From Gemmatimonadota bacterium (GTDB lineage: Bacteria > Gemmatimonadota > Gemmatimonadetes > Longimicrobiales > Longimicrobiaceae): a stretch of 8,593 nt of DNA. Below, piece by piece: positions 1 through 6,459 of this stretch (the stretch's first letter is position 1; each line of letters begins with the position of its first letter). Where the stretch lies: the NCBI GenBank assembly GCA_019348265.1, contig JAHWJV010000126.1:1-8593 (forward strand), read 5' to 3'. A program made the position numbers and the translations under genes. The notes beneath the pieces were generated by a model. It had not been told where the DNA came from and did no database searches. It saw only the letters and a list, made by a program, of their open reading frames with translations.

Positions 1-14
1 TGCTCTTCCGATCT
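1..14. other. Residual Illumina sequencing adapter at contig end
   Basis: The first 14 bases, TGCTCTTCCGATCT, are identical to the 3' end of the standard Illumina TruSeq-type adapter. The leading T fits the read-2 version (…GTGTGCTCTTCCGATCT) rather than the read-1 version (…ACGCTCTTCCGATCT, which would give C). They sit exactly at the edge of the window and are directly followed by conserved GH95 coding sequence. The bases are therefore very likely untrimmed library adapter and not genomic DNA. Position 14 could be either adapter or genome, because the codon TAC it completes would also suit a GH95 protein. Confidence 0.9.
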
Positions 15-16
15 AC

Positions 17-1195
17 ACGGTGAACATCAACACCGAGATGAACTACTGGCTTGCCGAGTCCGCCAACCTGGCGGAGCTGCACGAGCCGCTCTTCTCGATG
101 ATGGAGGAGGTGGCGGAGTCGGGAGCGAAGACTGCTCGGGAGCATTACGGGGCGCGCGGCTGGGTGCTGCACCACAACACGGACCAGTGGCGCGGTACCG
201 CGCCGATCAACAACTCGAACCACGGCATCTGGCCTACCGGCGGAGCCTGGCTCTCGCAGCACCTCTGGTGGCACTACGAGTACGGCGGCGACGAGCGCTT
301 CCTGCGCGAGCGAGCCTACCCACTGATGAAGGGGGCCGCGCTCTTCTTCGTCGATTACCTGGTGAGGGACCCGAAGACCGGCTGGCTGATCTCCGGACCC
401 TCGAATTCGCCCGAGCTGGGCGGCCTGGTGATGGGTCCCACGATGGATCACCAGATCATCCGGGACCTCTTCGCCAGCACGATCCGCGCGGGCGAGTTGC
501 TGGGCCTGGACGCCGCTCTGCGCGACACCCTGGCCGCCATGCGGGCGCGAATCGCACCCAATCAGGTGGGCAAGCACGGCCAGCTCCAGGAATGGCTGGA
601 AGACCGTGACGACCCGGAGGAGAAGCACCGTCACGTCTCCCACCTGTGGGGGCTCCATCCGGGTAGCGAGATTACGGCTGGTGCCACACCGGAGCTCTTC
701 AGCGCCGCTCGGCGCTCTCTGGAGTTCCGGGGCGATGGCGGTACCGGCTGGTCGATGGCGTGGAAGATGAACTTCTGGGCGCGTTTGCACGACGGCGACC
801 ACGCGTACCGGATGCTCGAGAATCTGCTTACGCTCACCGGTAGCACCAAGACCGAGTACCGGGACGGTGGCGTCTATCCGAACCTCTTCGACGCCCACCC
901 GCCGTTTCAGATCGACGGCAACTTCGGCGCTACCTCCGGAATCGTGGAGATGCTGCTCCAGAACCACGCCGGCGAGGTGCATCTGCTCCCCGCGCTGCCG
1001 TCCGCGTGGCCATCGGGCAGCGTCCGCGGCCTCCGCGCCCGCGGCGGGTTCCTGGTGGATGTGCGCTGGGAAAACGGCAGGCTCGCCCAGGCGACGCTCG
1101 TCTCGGAGCGCGGAGGGGCGGTTCGCGTTCGCTACGCCGATCTCGTGCGAGAGTATCGTACGCGGCCCGGGGAGCGCATCGTCGTGCGGCCCTGA
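17..1195 (+). CDS. GH95 family alpha-L-fucosidase, C-terminal half (5' truncated)
   Basis: This is the C-terminal half of a glycoside hydrolase family 95 enzyme, an inverting exo-acting alpha-L-fucosidase (some members are alpha-L-galactosidases). About 390 residues are present, against roughly 750-800 for the family. The start is missing because the contig ends here; the GTG at 20 is an internal valine, not an initiator. Residues are numbered with that valine as 1. The N-x-N-x-x-MNYW motif is at 2-10; its two Asn residues probably match the catalytic pair (Asn421/Asn423) described in the Bifidobacterium enzyme AfcA. LQEW lies at 189-192, with Glu191 a likely counterpart of the general acid. 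HRHVSH is at 203-208, and QIDGNFG starts at 297, with Asp299 a likely partner of the catalytic Asn. The residue equivalences are from memory of the family, not an alignment. The catalytic (alpha/alpha)6 barrel is followed by a beta-rich C-terminal domain. It stops with TGA 200 bp before a sugar ABC importer on the same strand, which fits a role in releasing fucose for uptake. Any signal peptide would lie in the lost N-terminus. Confidence 0.93.
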   Translation, partial: TVNINTEMNYWLAESANLAELHEPLFSMMEEVAESGAKTAREHYGARGWVLHHNTDQWRGTAPINNSNHGIWPTGGAWLSQHLWWHYEYGGDERFLRERAYPLMKGAALFFVDYLVRDPKTGWLISGPSNSPELGGLVMGPTMDHQIIRDLFASTIRAGELLGLDAALRDTLAAMRARIAPNQVGKHGQLQEWLEDRDDPEEKHRHVSHLWGLHPGSEITAGATPELFSAARRSLEFRGDGGTGWSMAWKMNFWARLHDGDHAYRMLENLLTLTGSTKTEYRDGGVYPNLFDAHPPFQIDGNFGATSGIVEMLLQNHAGEVHLLPALPSAWPSGSVRGLRARGGFLVDVRWENGRLAQATLVSERGGAVRVRYADLVREYRTRPGERIVVRP

Positions 1196-1258
1196 CGGCG
1201 TCAGTTCCCTCGTCCGGCGGCCTCGGTGCGCACCGTGGGGGATTGCCGAGACGCGCTG

Positions 1259-1275
1259 CCTGAGCCATGCTCAGG
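1259..1275. repeat. 17-bp perfect inverted repeat, possible operator or hairpin
   Basis: The arms CCTGAGC and GCTCAGG are perfect 7-bp complements around the loop CAT. The repeat lies 121 bp upstream of the binding-protein start codon and 63 bp after the fucosidase stop. The near-symmetry could serve a dimeric repressor or form an RNA hairpin. There is no T-tract after it. A repeat this short can arise by chance in GC-rich DNA, so the functional reading is tentative. Confidence 0.3.
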
Positions 1276-1381
1276 AGGCGCAACCGGAGCCACTCCCCGG
1301 CCCGGGGCCTACTCGACGGCTCGTTCGGCGGATGCCGCGTTCCCGCGGCGCAGCGCCCGCCGGAGCGATCTAACCACACCC

Positions 1382-1386
1382 GGAGG
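1382..1386 (+). promoter_or_regulatory. Ribosome-binding site deciding the GTG start of the binding protein
   Basis: GGAGG ends nine bases before GTG at 1396. It is the only good Shine-Dalgarno match near this gene. It places the start directly before a textbook lipoprotein signal peptide rather than at the upstream in-frame ATG at 1267. Confidence 0.75.
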
Positions 1387-1395
1387 ATTTTCCTC

Positions 1396-2412
1396 GTGAG
1401 ACGACCTCGCCTCGCCGTCCCCGTCGTGCTGAGCCTCGCTATGCTTCTCTCGGCATGCGCCGGAGGTGAGCCGCAGCAGGAAGCGGGGGCTGACCAGCTC
1501 ACCATCGCCGTGATCCCGAAGGGCACCACGCATGAGTTCTGGAAGAGCGTACACGCCGGCGCGATGAAAGCGGCGCAGGAGCTCTCCGCCGCGGGTACGC
1601 AGGTGCAGGTGATCTGGAAGGGGCCGCTCCGCGAGGATGACCGCGAACAGCAGGTGCAGGTGGTCGAGGGCTTCACCGCACAGCAGGTGGACGGGCTCGT
1701 GCTCGCGCCTCTGGACGACCGTGCACTGGTTCGGCCCGTCGAAGAGGCGCAGCGGTCCGGCGTCCCGACCGTGATCATCGATTCGGACCTGCAGTCGGAC
1801 GCGCTGGTAAGCTTCGTCGCCACCGACAATCTCAAGGGAGGCGAGCTCGCCGCGGACCGCCTTGGCGAGCTGCTCGGTGGGCGGGGGAGCGTGCTGATGC
1901 TGCGTTACGCCGAAGGATCGGCGAGCACCACGGCGCGAGAGACCGGCTTCATGCGCCGCATGCAGGCGGGCTTCCCCAACGTCCGGGTGATCTCGTCGGA
2001 CCAGTACGCCGGCGCGACGCGCGAGACGGCGAAGCGCGCCGCCGAGAACCTGCTCAACCGGCACGGCGCCGACATCCAGGGAATCTTCACCCCGAACGAG
2101 ACCTCTACCGACGGGATGCTTCTCGCGCTGCAGGACATCGGCAAGGCGGGGCAGATGAAGTTCGTGGGCTTCGACGCCAGCACGAGCCTGGTGGCCGCGC
2201 TCCGCGGGAAGCAGCTTCAGGGCCTGGTCGTCCAGAACCCGGTCCGCATGGGCTACCTCGGCGTGAAGACCATGGTCGCGCACCTCAAGGGGGAGACGGT
2301 CGAGAAGCGCGTGGACACCGGGGTGATGATGGTGACGCCCGACAACCTGGAGGCGCCGGAGGTGAAGGAGCTGATCAATCCACCGCTCGCCCAATATCTC
2401 GGCGCTCAGTGA
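1396..2412 (+). CDS. CUT2-type sugar ABC transporter substrate-binding lipoprotein
   Basis: This is a periplasmic-type solute-binding protein of 338 residues in the ribose/galactose-binding (Peripla_BP_4) class. It would capture a monosaccharide and deliver it to the membrane permease encoded two genes on. The N-terminus has a basic start (MRRPR), a hydrophobic core and the lipobox LSAC with Cys21, so the mature protein should be lipid-anchored and face the periplasm. Residues 35-125 form the first Rossmann-like lobe (TIAVIPKGTTHEFW at 36-49, then a VDGLVLAPLD stretch at 98-107). The hinge and ligand region include TDN at 143-145, STTARETGF at 177-185 (Arg181 a likely sugar contact) and VGFDAS at 257-262 (Asp260 a likely sugar contact). 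Length is normal for the family. GTG start is chosen from the GGAGG at 1382. Its stop codon overlaps the start of the ATPase gene, indicating translational coupling. Fucose or rhamnose is a reasonable ligand given the neighbours, but specificity cannot be read from sequence. Confidence 0.93.
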   Translation: MRRPRLAVPVVLSLAMLLSACAGGEPQQEAGADQLTIAVIPKGTTHEFWKSVHAGAMKAAQELSAAGTQVQVIWKGPLREDDREQQVQVVEGFTAQQVDGLVLAPLDDRALVRPVEEAQRSGVPTVIIDSDLQSDALVSFVATDNLKGGELAADRLGELLGGRGSVLMLRYAEGSASTTARETGFMRRMQAGFPNVRVISSDQYAGATRETAKRAAENLLNRHGADIQGIFTPNETSTDGMLLALQDIGKAGQMKFVGFDASTSLVAALRGKQLQGLVVQNPVRMGYLGVKTMVAHLKGETVEKRVDTGVMMVTPDNLEAPEVKELINPPLAQYLGAQ

Positions 2413-3932
2413 CGTCGATGGCGCCCGCGCTGGAGCTCGACGGGATCCGCAAGAGCTTCGGCGCCACGCTGGCTCTCGACGGGGTCACGCTCGAGGTACG
2501 CCCGGGCGAGGTCCACGCGCTGATCGGCGAGAACGGCGCGGGAAAGAGCACGCTGATGAACGTGCTCGCGGGGACCTTCCGACCGGATGCCGGCGAGATG
2601 CGGCTCGGCGGCAAACGGTACGCGCCGGACTCGACGCTGGACGCCCGCCGCGCCCGCGTGGCGCTGATCCACCAGGAGCTGTCGCTCTGCCCTCACCTGT
2701 CGGTGACGGAGAACGTCCTGCTGGGGATGGAGAGCTCCCGCTGGGGATGGGTGGACTGGTCCGCGTGCCGGCGGCGCGCTCTGGAGGTGCTGAAGAACTT
2801 CGATCATCCCGAGATCCGCCCGGAGCGCCGTGTCGGCGAGCTGCCGGTGGCGGCACGGCAGGTGGTGGAGATATGCCGGGCGCTGAGCGCCGACGTCCGT
2901 ATCATGCTGATGGACGAGCCGACCAGCAGCCTGCAGCGCGAGGACGTGGAGCGACTCTTCGCGCTGATCCGCCGCCTGCGCGACGATGGGATCGCGATCG
3001 TCTACATCAGCCACTTCCTTGAAGAAGTCCGCGCCATAGCGGATCGCTACACCGTCCTCCGCGACGGGCGAAGCGTCGCGTCGGGGGAGATCTCGAGCGT
3101 CAGCAACGACGAGCTCATCAGCCACATGGTGGGCCGGCCGATGGGAGGAATCTTTCCATCGCGGAGGGACTCGTCGGCGGGAGAGGTGCTCCTCGCGGTG
3201 CGCGACCTCACGGCACCACCCGTGGTCCACGGTGCGAGCTTCGAGCTGCGACGCGGCGAGATCCTCGGCATCGCCGGCTTGATGGGGTCGGGCCGTACCG
3301 AGCTGGTGCGCGCGCTGTTCGGGCTGGACCCGGTGGAGTCCGGGAGCTACCGGCTGCGCGGCCAATCGCTGGCACTCAGTGGGGGCAAAGCTGCGGACCG
3401 GCTGCGGCAAGGATTCGGATACCTGAGCGAGGACCGGAAGGGCGAGGGGCTGGCCCTTCCGCTGTCGCTCGCCGACAACCTCACGCTGACGCGTATGTCC
3501 GCCTGCAGCGGCCGGTTGGGCTGGCTGGACCTCGCCTGTCAGGCTACGCAGGCACAGCGCTGGATCGGCGAGCTCGGCATCCGCGCCCGCACGCCCGCCC
3601 AATCGGTTCGAACGCTCTCCGGCGGGAACCAGCAGAAGGTCGCCATCGGCCGGCTCCTGCATCAGCACGCGGACGTGCTCCTGCTGGACGAGCCCACCCG
3701 GGGCATCGACGTCGGGAGCAAGGCGCAGGTCTACGAGACGATCGCGGCGGCCGCGGCGGCAGGGAAGGCGGTGCTGATGGTGAGCTCCTACCTGCCGGAG
3801 CTGTTCGGCATGTGCGACCGGCTGGCGGTGATGAGCCGCGGGCGGCTGCTGCCCGCGCGCCCCATCGATCAGTGGACACCCGAGGCCGTGCTCGCCGCCG
3901 CGATCGCCGAGACTCCCGACACAACGTCATAA
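2409..3932 (+). CDS. Sugar ABC transporter fused ATP-binding protein (RbsA/MglA/XylG type)
   Basis: This 507-residue cytoplasmic ATPase powers the CUT2 importer and contains two nucleotide-binding domains in one chain, as is normal for this class. Domain 1 has Walker A GENGAGKST (40-48), a Q-loop HQELSL, a degenerate signature LPVAARQ from residue 145, and Walker B LMDEP with Asp169/Glu170. Domain 2 has the degenerate Walker A GLMGSGRTE from 290 that is typical of the second half of these proteins. It also has a canonical signature LSGGNQQK (403-410) and Walker B LLLDEPTRGID with Asp427/Glu428. This split, with complementary degenerate motifs, is the standard RbsA pattern. The GTG at 2409 overlaps the upstream TGA in a GTGA arrangement; an ATG at 2418 is an equally good start on protein grounds and neither has a strong ribosome-binding site. 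It is followed 33 bp later by the permease gene. Its length and motifs appear intact. Confidence 0.95.
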   Translation: MTSMAPALELDGIRKSFGATLALDGVTLEVRPGEVHALIGENGAGKSTLMNVLAGTFRPDAGEMRLGGKRYAPDSTLDARRARVALIHQELSLCPHLSVTENVLLGMESSRWGWVDWSACRRRALEVLKNFDHPEIRPERRVGELPVAARQVVEICRALSADVRIMLMDEPTSSLQREDVERLFALIRRLRDDGIAIVYISHFLEEVRAIADRYTVLRDGRSVASGEISSVSNDELISHMVGRPMGGIFPSRRDSSAGEVLLAVRDLTAPPVVHGASFELRRGEILGIAGLMGSGRTELVRALFGLDPVESGSYRLRGQSLALSGGKAADRLRQGFGYLSEDRKGEGLALPLSLADNLTLTRMSACSGRLGWLDLACQATQAQRWIGELGIRARTPAQSVRTLSGGNQQKVAIGRLLHQHADVLLLDEPTRGIDVGSKAQVYETIAAAAAAGKAVLMVSSYLPELFGMCDRLAVMSRGRLLPARPIDQWTPEAVLAAAIAETPDTTS

Positions 3933-3943
3933 AAAAACGTCAT
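3923..3943 (+). repeat. Short direct repeat with A7 run spanning the ATPase stop codon
   Basis: The octamer AACGTCAT occurs at 3923-3930 and again at 3936-3943, with an unbroken run of seven A bases at 3931-3937. The ATPase stop codon TAA (3930-3932) sits between the copies. It looks like a small slipped-strand duplication with a 13-bp period. The run of A is conspicuous against the GC-rich surroundings. The A run lies just after the stop codon rather than inside the reading frame, so it is not a frameshift site for the ATPase. Confidence 0.6.
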
Positions 3944-3965
3944 TCTGCGACGCCGAATCACTGGA

Positions 3966-4973
3966 ATGCAATCGACTATCGAAGCGCCGCCCGTCGCCGC
4001 GCCCGTCTTCGCCCCGCGCGACTTCCTGCGCCTCTGGGTCGCTCGGCTCGGCCCCTTCATGGGCCTTGTCCTCGTCGTCCTGGTTTTCGCGCTGCTGAGC
4101 GACGCGCCCGGCCGGTACCTCTCGCCGTTCAACCTGCGGATCGTACTCTCGCAGACGGTCATCGTCGCCCTCGGCGCGATCGGGATGACGCTGATCATCG
4201 TGAGCGGCGGGATCGACCTGTCTGTGGGCGCGACGATCGCGCTCACCGGCGTGGTCACCGCGCTCGTTCTTGAGGCCGGGTGGCCTCCCGCGGCGGCCAT
4301 GGCGGCGGCGGTCGCGGTCGGCGGGCTGGTGGGGCTCGTGAACGCGGCCTTCATCACCGGCTTGAAGGTGGTCCCCTTCATCGCCACGCTGGGAATGCTC
4401 GGCATCGCGCGGGGCGTGGCCAAGTGGCTCGCCGACGAGCAGACGGTGAACGCGCCCGCGACCTGGGTAAACGAGCTGCTCGTGACCTTTCCGCGGCCGG
4501 ATTGGCTGATCCTCGCCCCGGGCGTCTGGATCACGCTGATGCTGGCGGTCGCGACGGCGGTGGTGCTGCGCAACACCGTCTTCGGCCGCCGCGTCTTCGC
4601 GCTCGGCTCCAACGCCGCCGCCGCGCGCGCCTGTGGCATCCCGGTCGACCGTCTCAAGCTCTGGATCTACGGCTCGGCCGGGCTCCTCTTTGGTCTGGCC
4701 GGCGTGATGCAGATGTCCCGCCTGCGCCAGGGCGATCCCACCGTGGCCATCGGCACGGAGCTGGATGTCATCGCGGCCGTGGTGATCGGCGGCGCGAGCC
4801 TCGAGGGCGGGGAGGGCAGCATTCTGGGGGCCATGATCGGCGCCCTGATCATGGCATTCCTGCGCAACGGCTGCCAGCAGATGGGCTGGCCGAATTACGT
4901 GCAGGAGATCATCATCGGCGCCATGATCGTGCTTGCGGTGGCGCTGGACCGGTGGCGCGCGGGGCGCGTTTGA
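3966..4973 (+). CDS. Sugar ABC transporter permease (RbsC/BPD_transp_2 family)
   Basis: This 335-residue integral inner-membrane protein would form the homodimeric channel of the CUT2 importer. Hydrophobic segments occur at about 29-45, 58-80, 87-104, 108-130, 135-152, 181-201, 232-250, 264-278, 285-299 and 312-328, giving about ten helices as expected. Family motifs are present: VSGGIDLSVG (79-88), VPFIATLGM (136-144), GRRVFALGSNAAAARACGI (207-225) and the loop AIGTELDVIAAVVIGGASLEGG (from 261), with GG-x-G-S shortly after. The start ATG has only a weak ribosome-binding site (CTGGA directly abutting it), so translation may depend on reading through from the ATPase gene 33 bp upstream. No upstream ATG or GTG is in frame before the TAA. 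It ends 11 bp before the sulfatase gene; that gene's ribosome-binding site overlaps this stop codon, which supports one transcript for importer and sulfatase. Confidence 0.94.
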   Translation: MQSTIEAPPVAAPVFAPRDFLRLWVARLGPFMGLVLVVLVFALLSDAPGRYLSPFNLRIVLSQTVIVALGAIGMTLIIVSGGIDLSVGATIALTGVVTALVLEAGWPPAAAMAAAVAVGGLVGLVNAAFITGLKVVPFIATLGMLGIARGVAKWLADEQTVNAPATWVNELLVTFPRPDWLILAPGVWITLMLAVATAVVLRNTVFGRRVFALGSNAAAARACGIPVDRLKLWIYGSAGLLFGLAGVMQMSRLRQGDPTVAIGTELDVIAAVVIGGASLEGGEGSILGAMIGALIMAFLRNGCQQMGWPNYVQEIIIGAMIVLAVALDRWRAGRV

Positions 4974-4978
4974 GAGGG
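4972..4978 (+). promoter_or_regulatory. Ribosome-binding site for sulfatase 1, overlapping the permease stop
   Basis: GAGAGGG begins inside the permease TGA and ends six bases before the ATG at 4985. It fixes the sulfatase start immediately before its signal peptide, and shows that the much longer open frame running back to 4280 inside the permease is not used. Confidence 0.65.
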
Positions 4979-4984
4979 CACACG

Positions 4985-6373
4985 ATGCGATCGACCATGC
5001 ACGGGGTATGGGTCCTCGCGACCGTTCTTCTCTTCCTGTCCGGCGCCGCCGGGCCGGCGCTCGCGCAGCCGACCCGGGCGCAGGCGCAGCGCCCCAACAT
5101 CGTGGTGTTCCTCACGGACGATCAGGGGTACGCCGACCTCTCCTCGTACGGCCACCCGACGATCCGGACCCCGCACATCGACCAGATGGCGCGTGAGGGG
5201 ATCCGCCTGACCTCCTTCTACTCGACCGCGCCGGTTTGCACGCCCGCGCGCGCGGCGTTGCTGACCGGGCGCTACCCCGTGCGCTCGGGCCTGGTGAACG
5301 CGCTCTCGCCCGGCGCGCCGATCGGAATGCCCGCCACGGAGCTGACGCTGGCCGAGGCGCTGCGGGCACAGGGGTACCGCACCGGCATCATCGGCAAATG
5401 GCATCTCGGCGACGGCCCTTCCTTCAACCCGACCGCTCACGGCTTCGACTACTTTTTCGGGCTGCCGTACTCACACGACTATCGCGCGCCCTTCGTCCAG
5501 GGTGCGCCTCCGGTCCCCCTTTACCGCGGCACCGCGGTGGTGGAGCGCCCGGTCGACGATACGACCCTTACGCGGCGTTATACGGAGGAGGCGATCCGCT
5601 TCATCCGCGAGGCGCGGGGCGAGCCGTTCTTTCTCTACGTCGCCCATAGCATGCCCCACCTTCCGGCGGTGGCGTCCACGCGCTTTCGCGGCCGCTCGCG
5701 AGCCGGCAACTACGGGGACGTCATCGAGGAGCTGGACTGGAGCGTCGGCGAAGTGCTGCGCACCCTCGCCGAACTGGGACTCGATCGGCGTACGATCACG
5801 GTGTTCACCAGCGACAACGGCCCCTGGACCAACGCGATGCCCCGCTCGTTCCAGGAAGGACAGACGCTCCAGGACGTCGGCTACGCGGGGATCTTCCGCG
5901 GCTCCAAGGCGACCACGTACGAGGGAGGAGTCCGCGTGCCGGGCATCGTGAGGTGGCCGGGGACCATTCCGGCGGGGCAGGTGTCCGCTGAGCTGGCGGC
6001 GAACATGGACCTGTTCCCAACCTTCCTCCACCTGGCGGGTGCGAAGACGCCGATGGACCGACCGATCGACGGGTACGACATCCTCCCGATGCTGACCGGG
6101 CGCGCGCCGTCTCCGAGGAAGGAGCTCTTCTACTTCAGCGGCCGGAACCTGGAGGCGGTGCGCGAAGGCCGCTGGAAGCTTCGTATCGCGCCGCCGCAGC
6201 AGCCCGGCCAGACGGCGGCTGCGCCCGAGCTCTTCGACCTGGAGCGCGACCCCGGCGAGCGCTCGAACGTCGCGGCCGATCACCAGGACACGCTCGCGCG
6301 CCTCCGCTCCCGCATCGACGCTTTCCGGGAAGAGGTCGCCGCCGCCGCTCCCGCCGCAAGGCCCGGCGACTGA
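4985..6373 (+). CDS. Secreted S1 family sulfatase, arylsulfatase A-like
   Basis: This 462-residue sulfatase would hydrolyse sulfate esters on a glycan in the periplasm or outside the cell. It begins with a signal peptide (residues 1-27, cleavage probable after ALA27). The first metal ligands are in FLTDDQG (Asp45, Asp46). The activation motif CTPAR has Cys85, the residue converted to formylglycine, followed by AALLTG; this is a full match to the sulfatase signature. Other active-site positions are GKWHLG (Lys138, His140), His221 in VAHSMPH, SDNGP (Asp277, Asn278, metal ligands) and SKATTYEGG with Lys308. The GLPYSHD and EGGVRVP stretches and overall order resemble human arylsulfatase A more than the other sulfatase in the window. 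Length is normal and no key residue is missing. The Cys-type motif needs a maturating enzyme (anaerobic SAM-type or aerobic FGE), which is not encoded here. Substrate is unknown; fucose sulfate esters are an inference from the adjacent fucosidase. Confidence 0.93.
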   Translation: MRSTMHGVWVLATVLLFLSGAAGPALAQPTRAQAQRPNIVVFLTDDQGYADLSSYGHPTIRTPHIDQMAREGIRLTSFYSTAPVCTPARAALLTGRYPVRSGLVNALSPGAPIGMPATELTLAEALRAQGYRTGIIGKWHLGDGPSFNPTAHGFDYFFGLPYSHDYRAPFVQGAPPVPLYRGTAVVERPVDDTTLTRRYTEEAIRFIREARGEPFFLYVAHSMPHLPAVASTRFRGRSRAGNYGDVIEELDWSVGEVLRTLAELGLDRRTITVFTSDNGPWTNAMPRSFQEGQTLQDVGYAGIFRGSKATTYEGGVRVPGIVRWPGTIPAGQVSAELAANMDLFPTFLHLAGAKTPMDRPIDGYDILPMLTGRAPSPRKELFYFSGRNLEAVREGRWKLRIAPPQQPGQTAAAPELFDLERDPGERSNVAADHQDTLARLRSRIDAFREEVAAAAPAARPGD

Positions 6374-6396
6374 ATCGAACGCGCGGGATAATCCGA

Positions 6397-6421
6397 CCCT
6401 TCCCCCGTCGGGGGGCAAGGG
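6397..6421 (+). terminator. GC hairpin between the two sulfatase genes (attenuator-like)
   Basis: CCCTTCCCCC (6397-6406) pairs with GGGGGCAAGGG (6411-6421) around a GTCG loop, with one bulged C at 6416. The stem of ten pairs is strong, but no T-tract follows, so full intrinsic termination is doubtful. It sits in the 86-bp gap between sulfatase genes and could partly attenuate transcription or protect the upstream message from 3' decay. It might also be a member of a dispersed palindromic repeat. Confidence 0.5.
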
Positions 6422-6448
6422 ACCACTCTCGTCACGATACCACCGCCC

Positions 6449-6454
6449 GGAGTG
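6449..6454 (+). promoter_or_regulatory. Ribosome-binding site for sulfatase 2
   Basis: GGAGTG ends five bases before ATG at 6460. This supports that start over the in-frame ATG three codons later at 6469. Confidence 0.55.
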
Positions 6455-6459
6455 ACCAT

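Larger units (their letters stand above)
1196..1395 (+). promoter_or_regulatory. Intergenic region with three inverted repeats upstream of the importer genes
   Basis: This 200-bp gap separates the fucosidase from the sugar importer and is the only long non-coding stretch ahead of the importer. It holds three compact inverted repeats: CCTGAGC/GCTCAGG with a 3-nt loop at 1259-1275, CCCCGG/CCGGGG around one base at 1295-1307, and GCCGCG/CGCGGC with a 4-nt loop at 1334-1349. None is followed by a T-tract, so none looks like a standard intrinsic terminator. I see no convincing sigma-70 -35/-10 pair. The region may carry an operator, processing hairpins or a promoter of unrecognised type. An open frame runs back from the binding-protein gene to an ATG at 1267, but that stretch is Arg-rich, lacks a ribosome-binding site and precedes a clear signal peptide, so it is treated as non-coding. 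Confidence 0.4.

Noticed and set aside
20..22. GTG at 20 as the true start of the fucosidase
   Set aside because: It encodes a conserved internal residue just before the N-x-N catalytic motif. Family members have several hundred residues upstream.
1267..1395. Alternative ATG start for the binding protein at 1267
   Set aside because: No ribosome-binding site, Arg-rich low-complexity translation, and it would bury the lipoprotein signal peptide 43 residues inside the protein.
1309..2394. 361-codon open frame on the minus strand opposite the binding protein
   Set aside because: His/Arg/Leu-rich with no domain pattern, and fully overlapped by a well-supported lipoprotein gene.
2406..3668. 420-codon open frame on the minus strand opposite the ATPase
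   Set aside because: Arg/Ala/Pro/His-rich composition with no recognisable motif. It is the usual antisense shadow of a GC-rich gene; the plus strand has all ABC motifs.
3930..3943. Programmed frameshift or transcriptional slippage at the A7 run joining ATPase and permease
   Set aside because: The TAA stop begins before the A run (t at 3930), so the ATPase is complete. Fusion of these two proteins is not known for CUT2 systems.
4280..4984. Upstream extension of the first sulfatase frame by 235 codons, overlapping the permease
   Set aside because: The stretch is Arg/Gly/Ala/His-rich shadow of the permease in another frame. A ribosome-binding site and signal peptide start at 4985.
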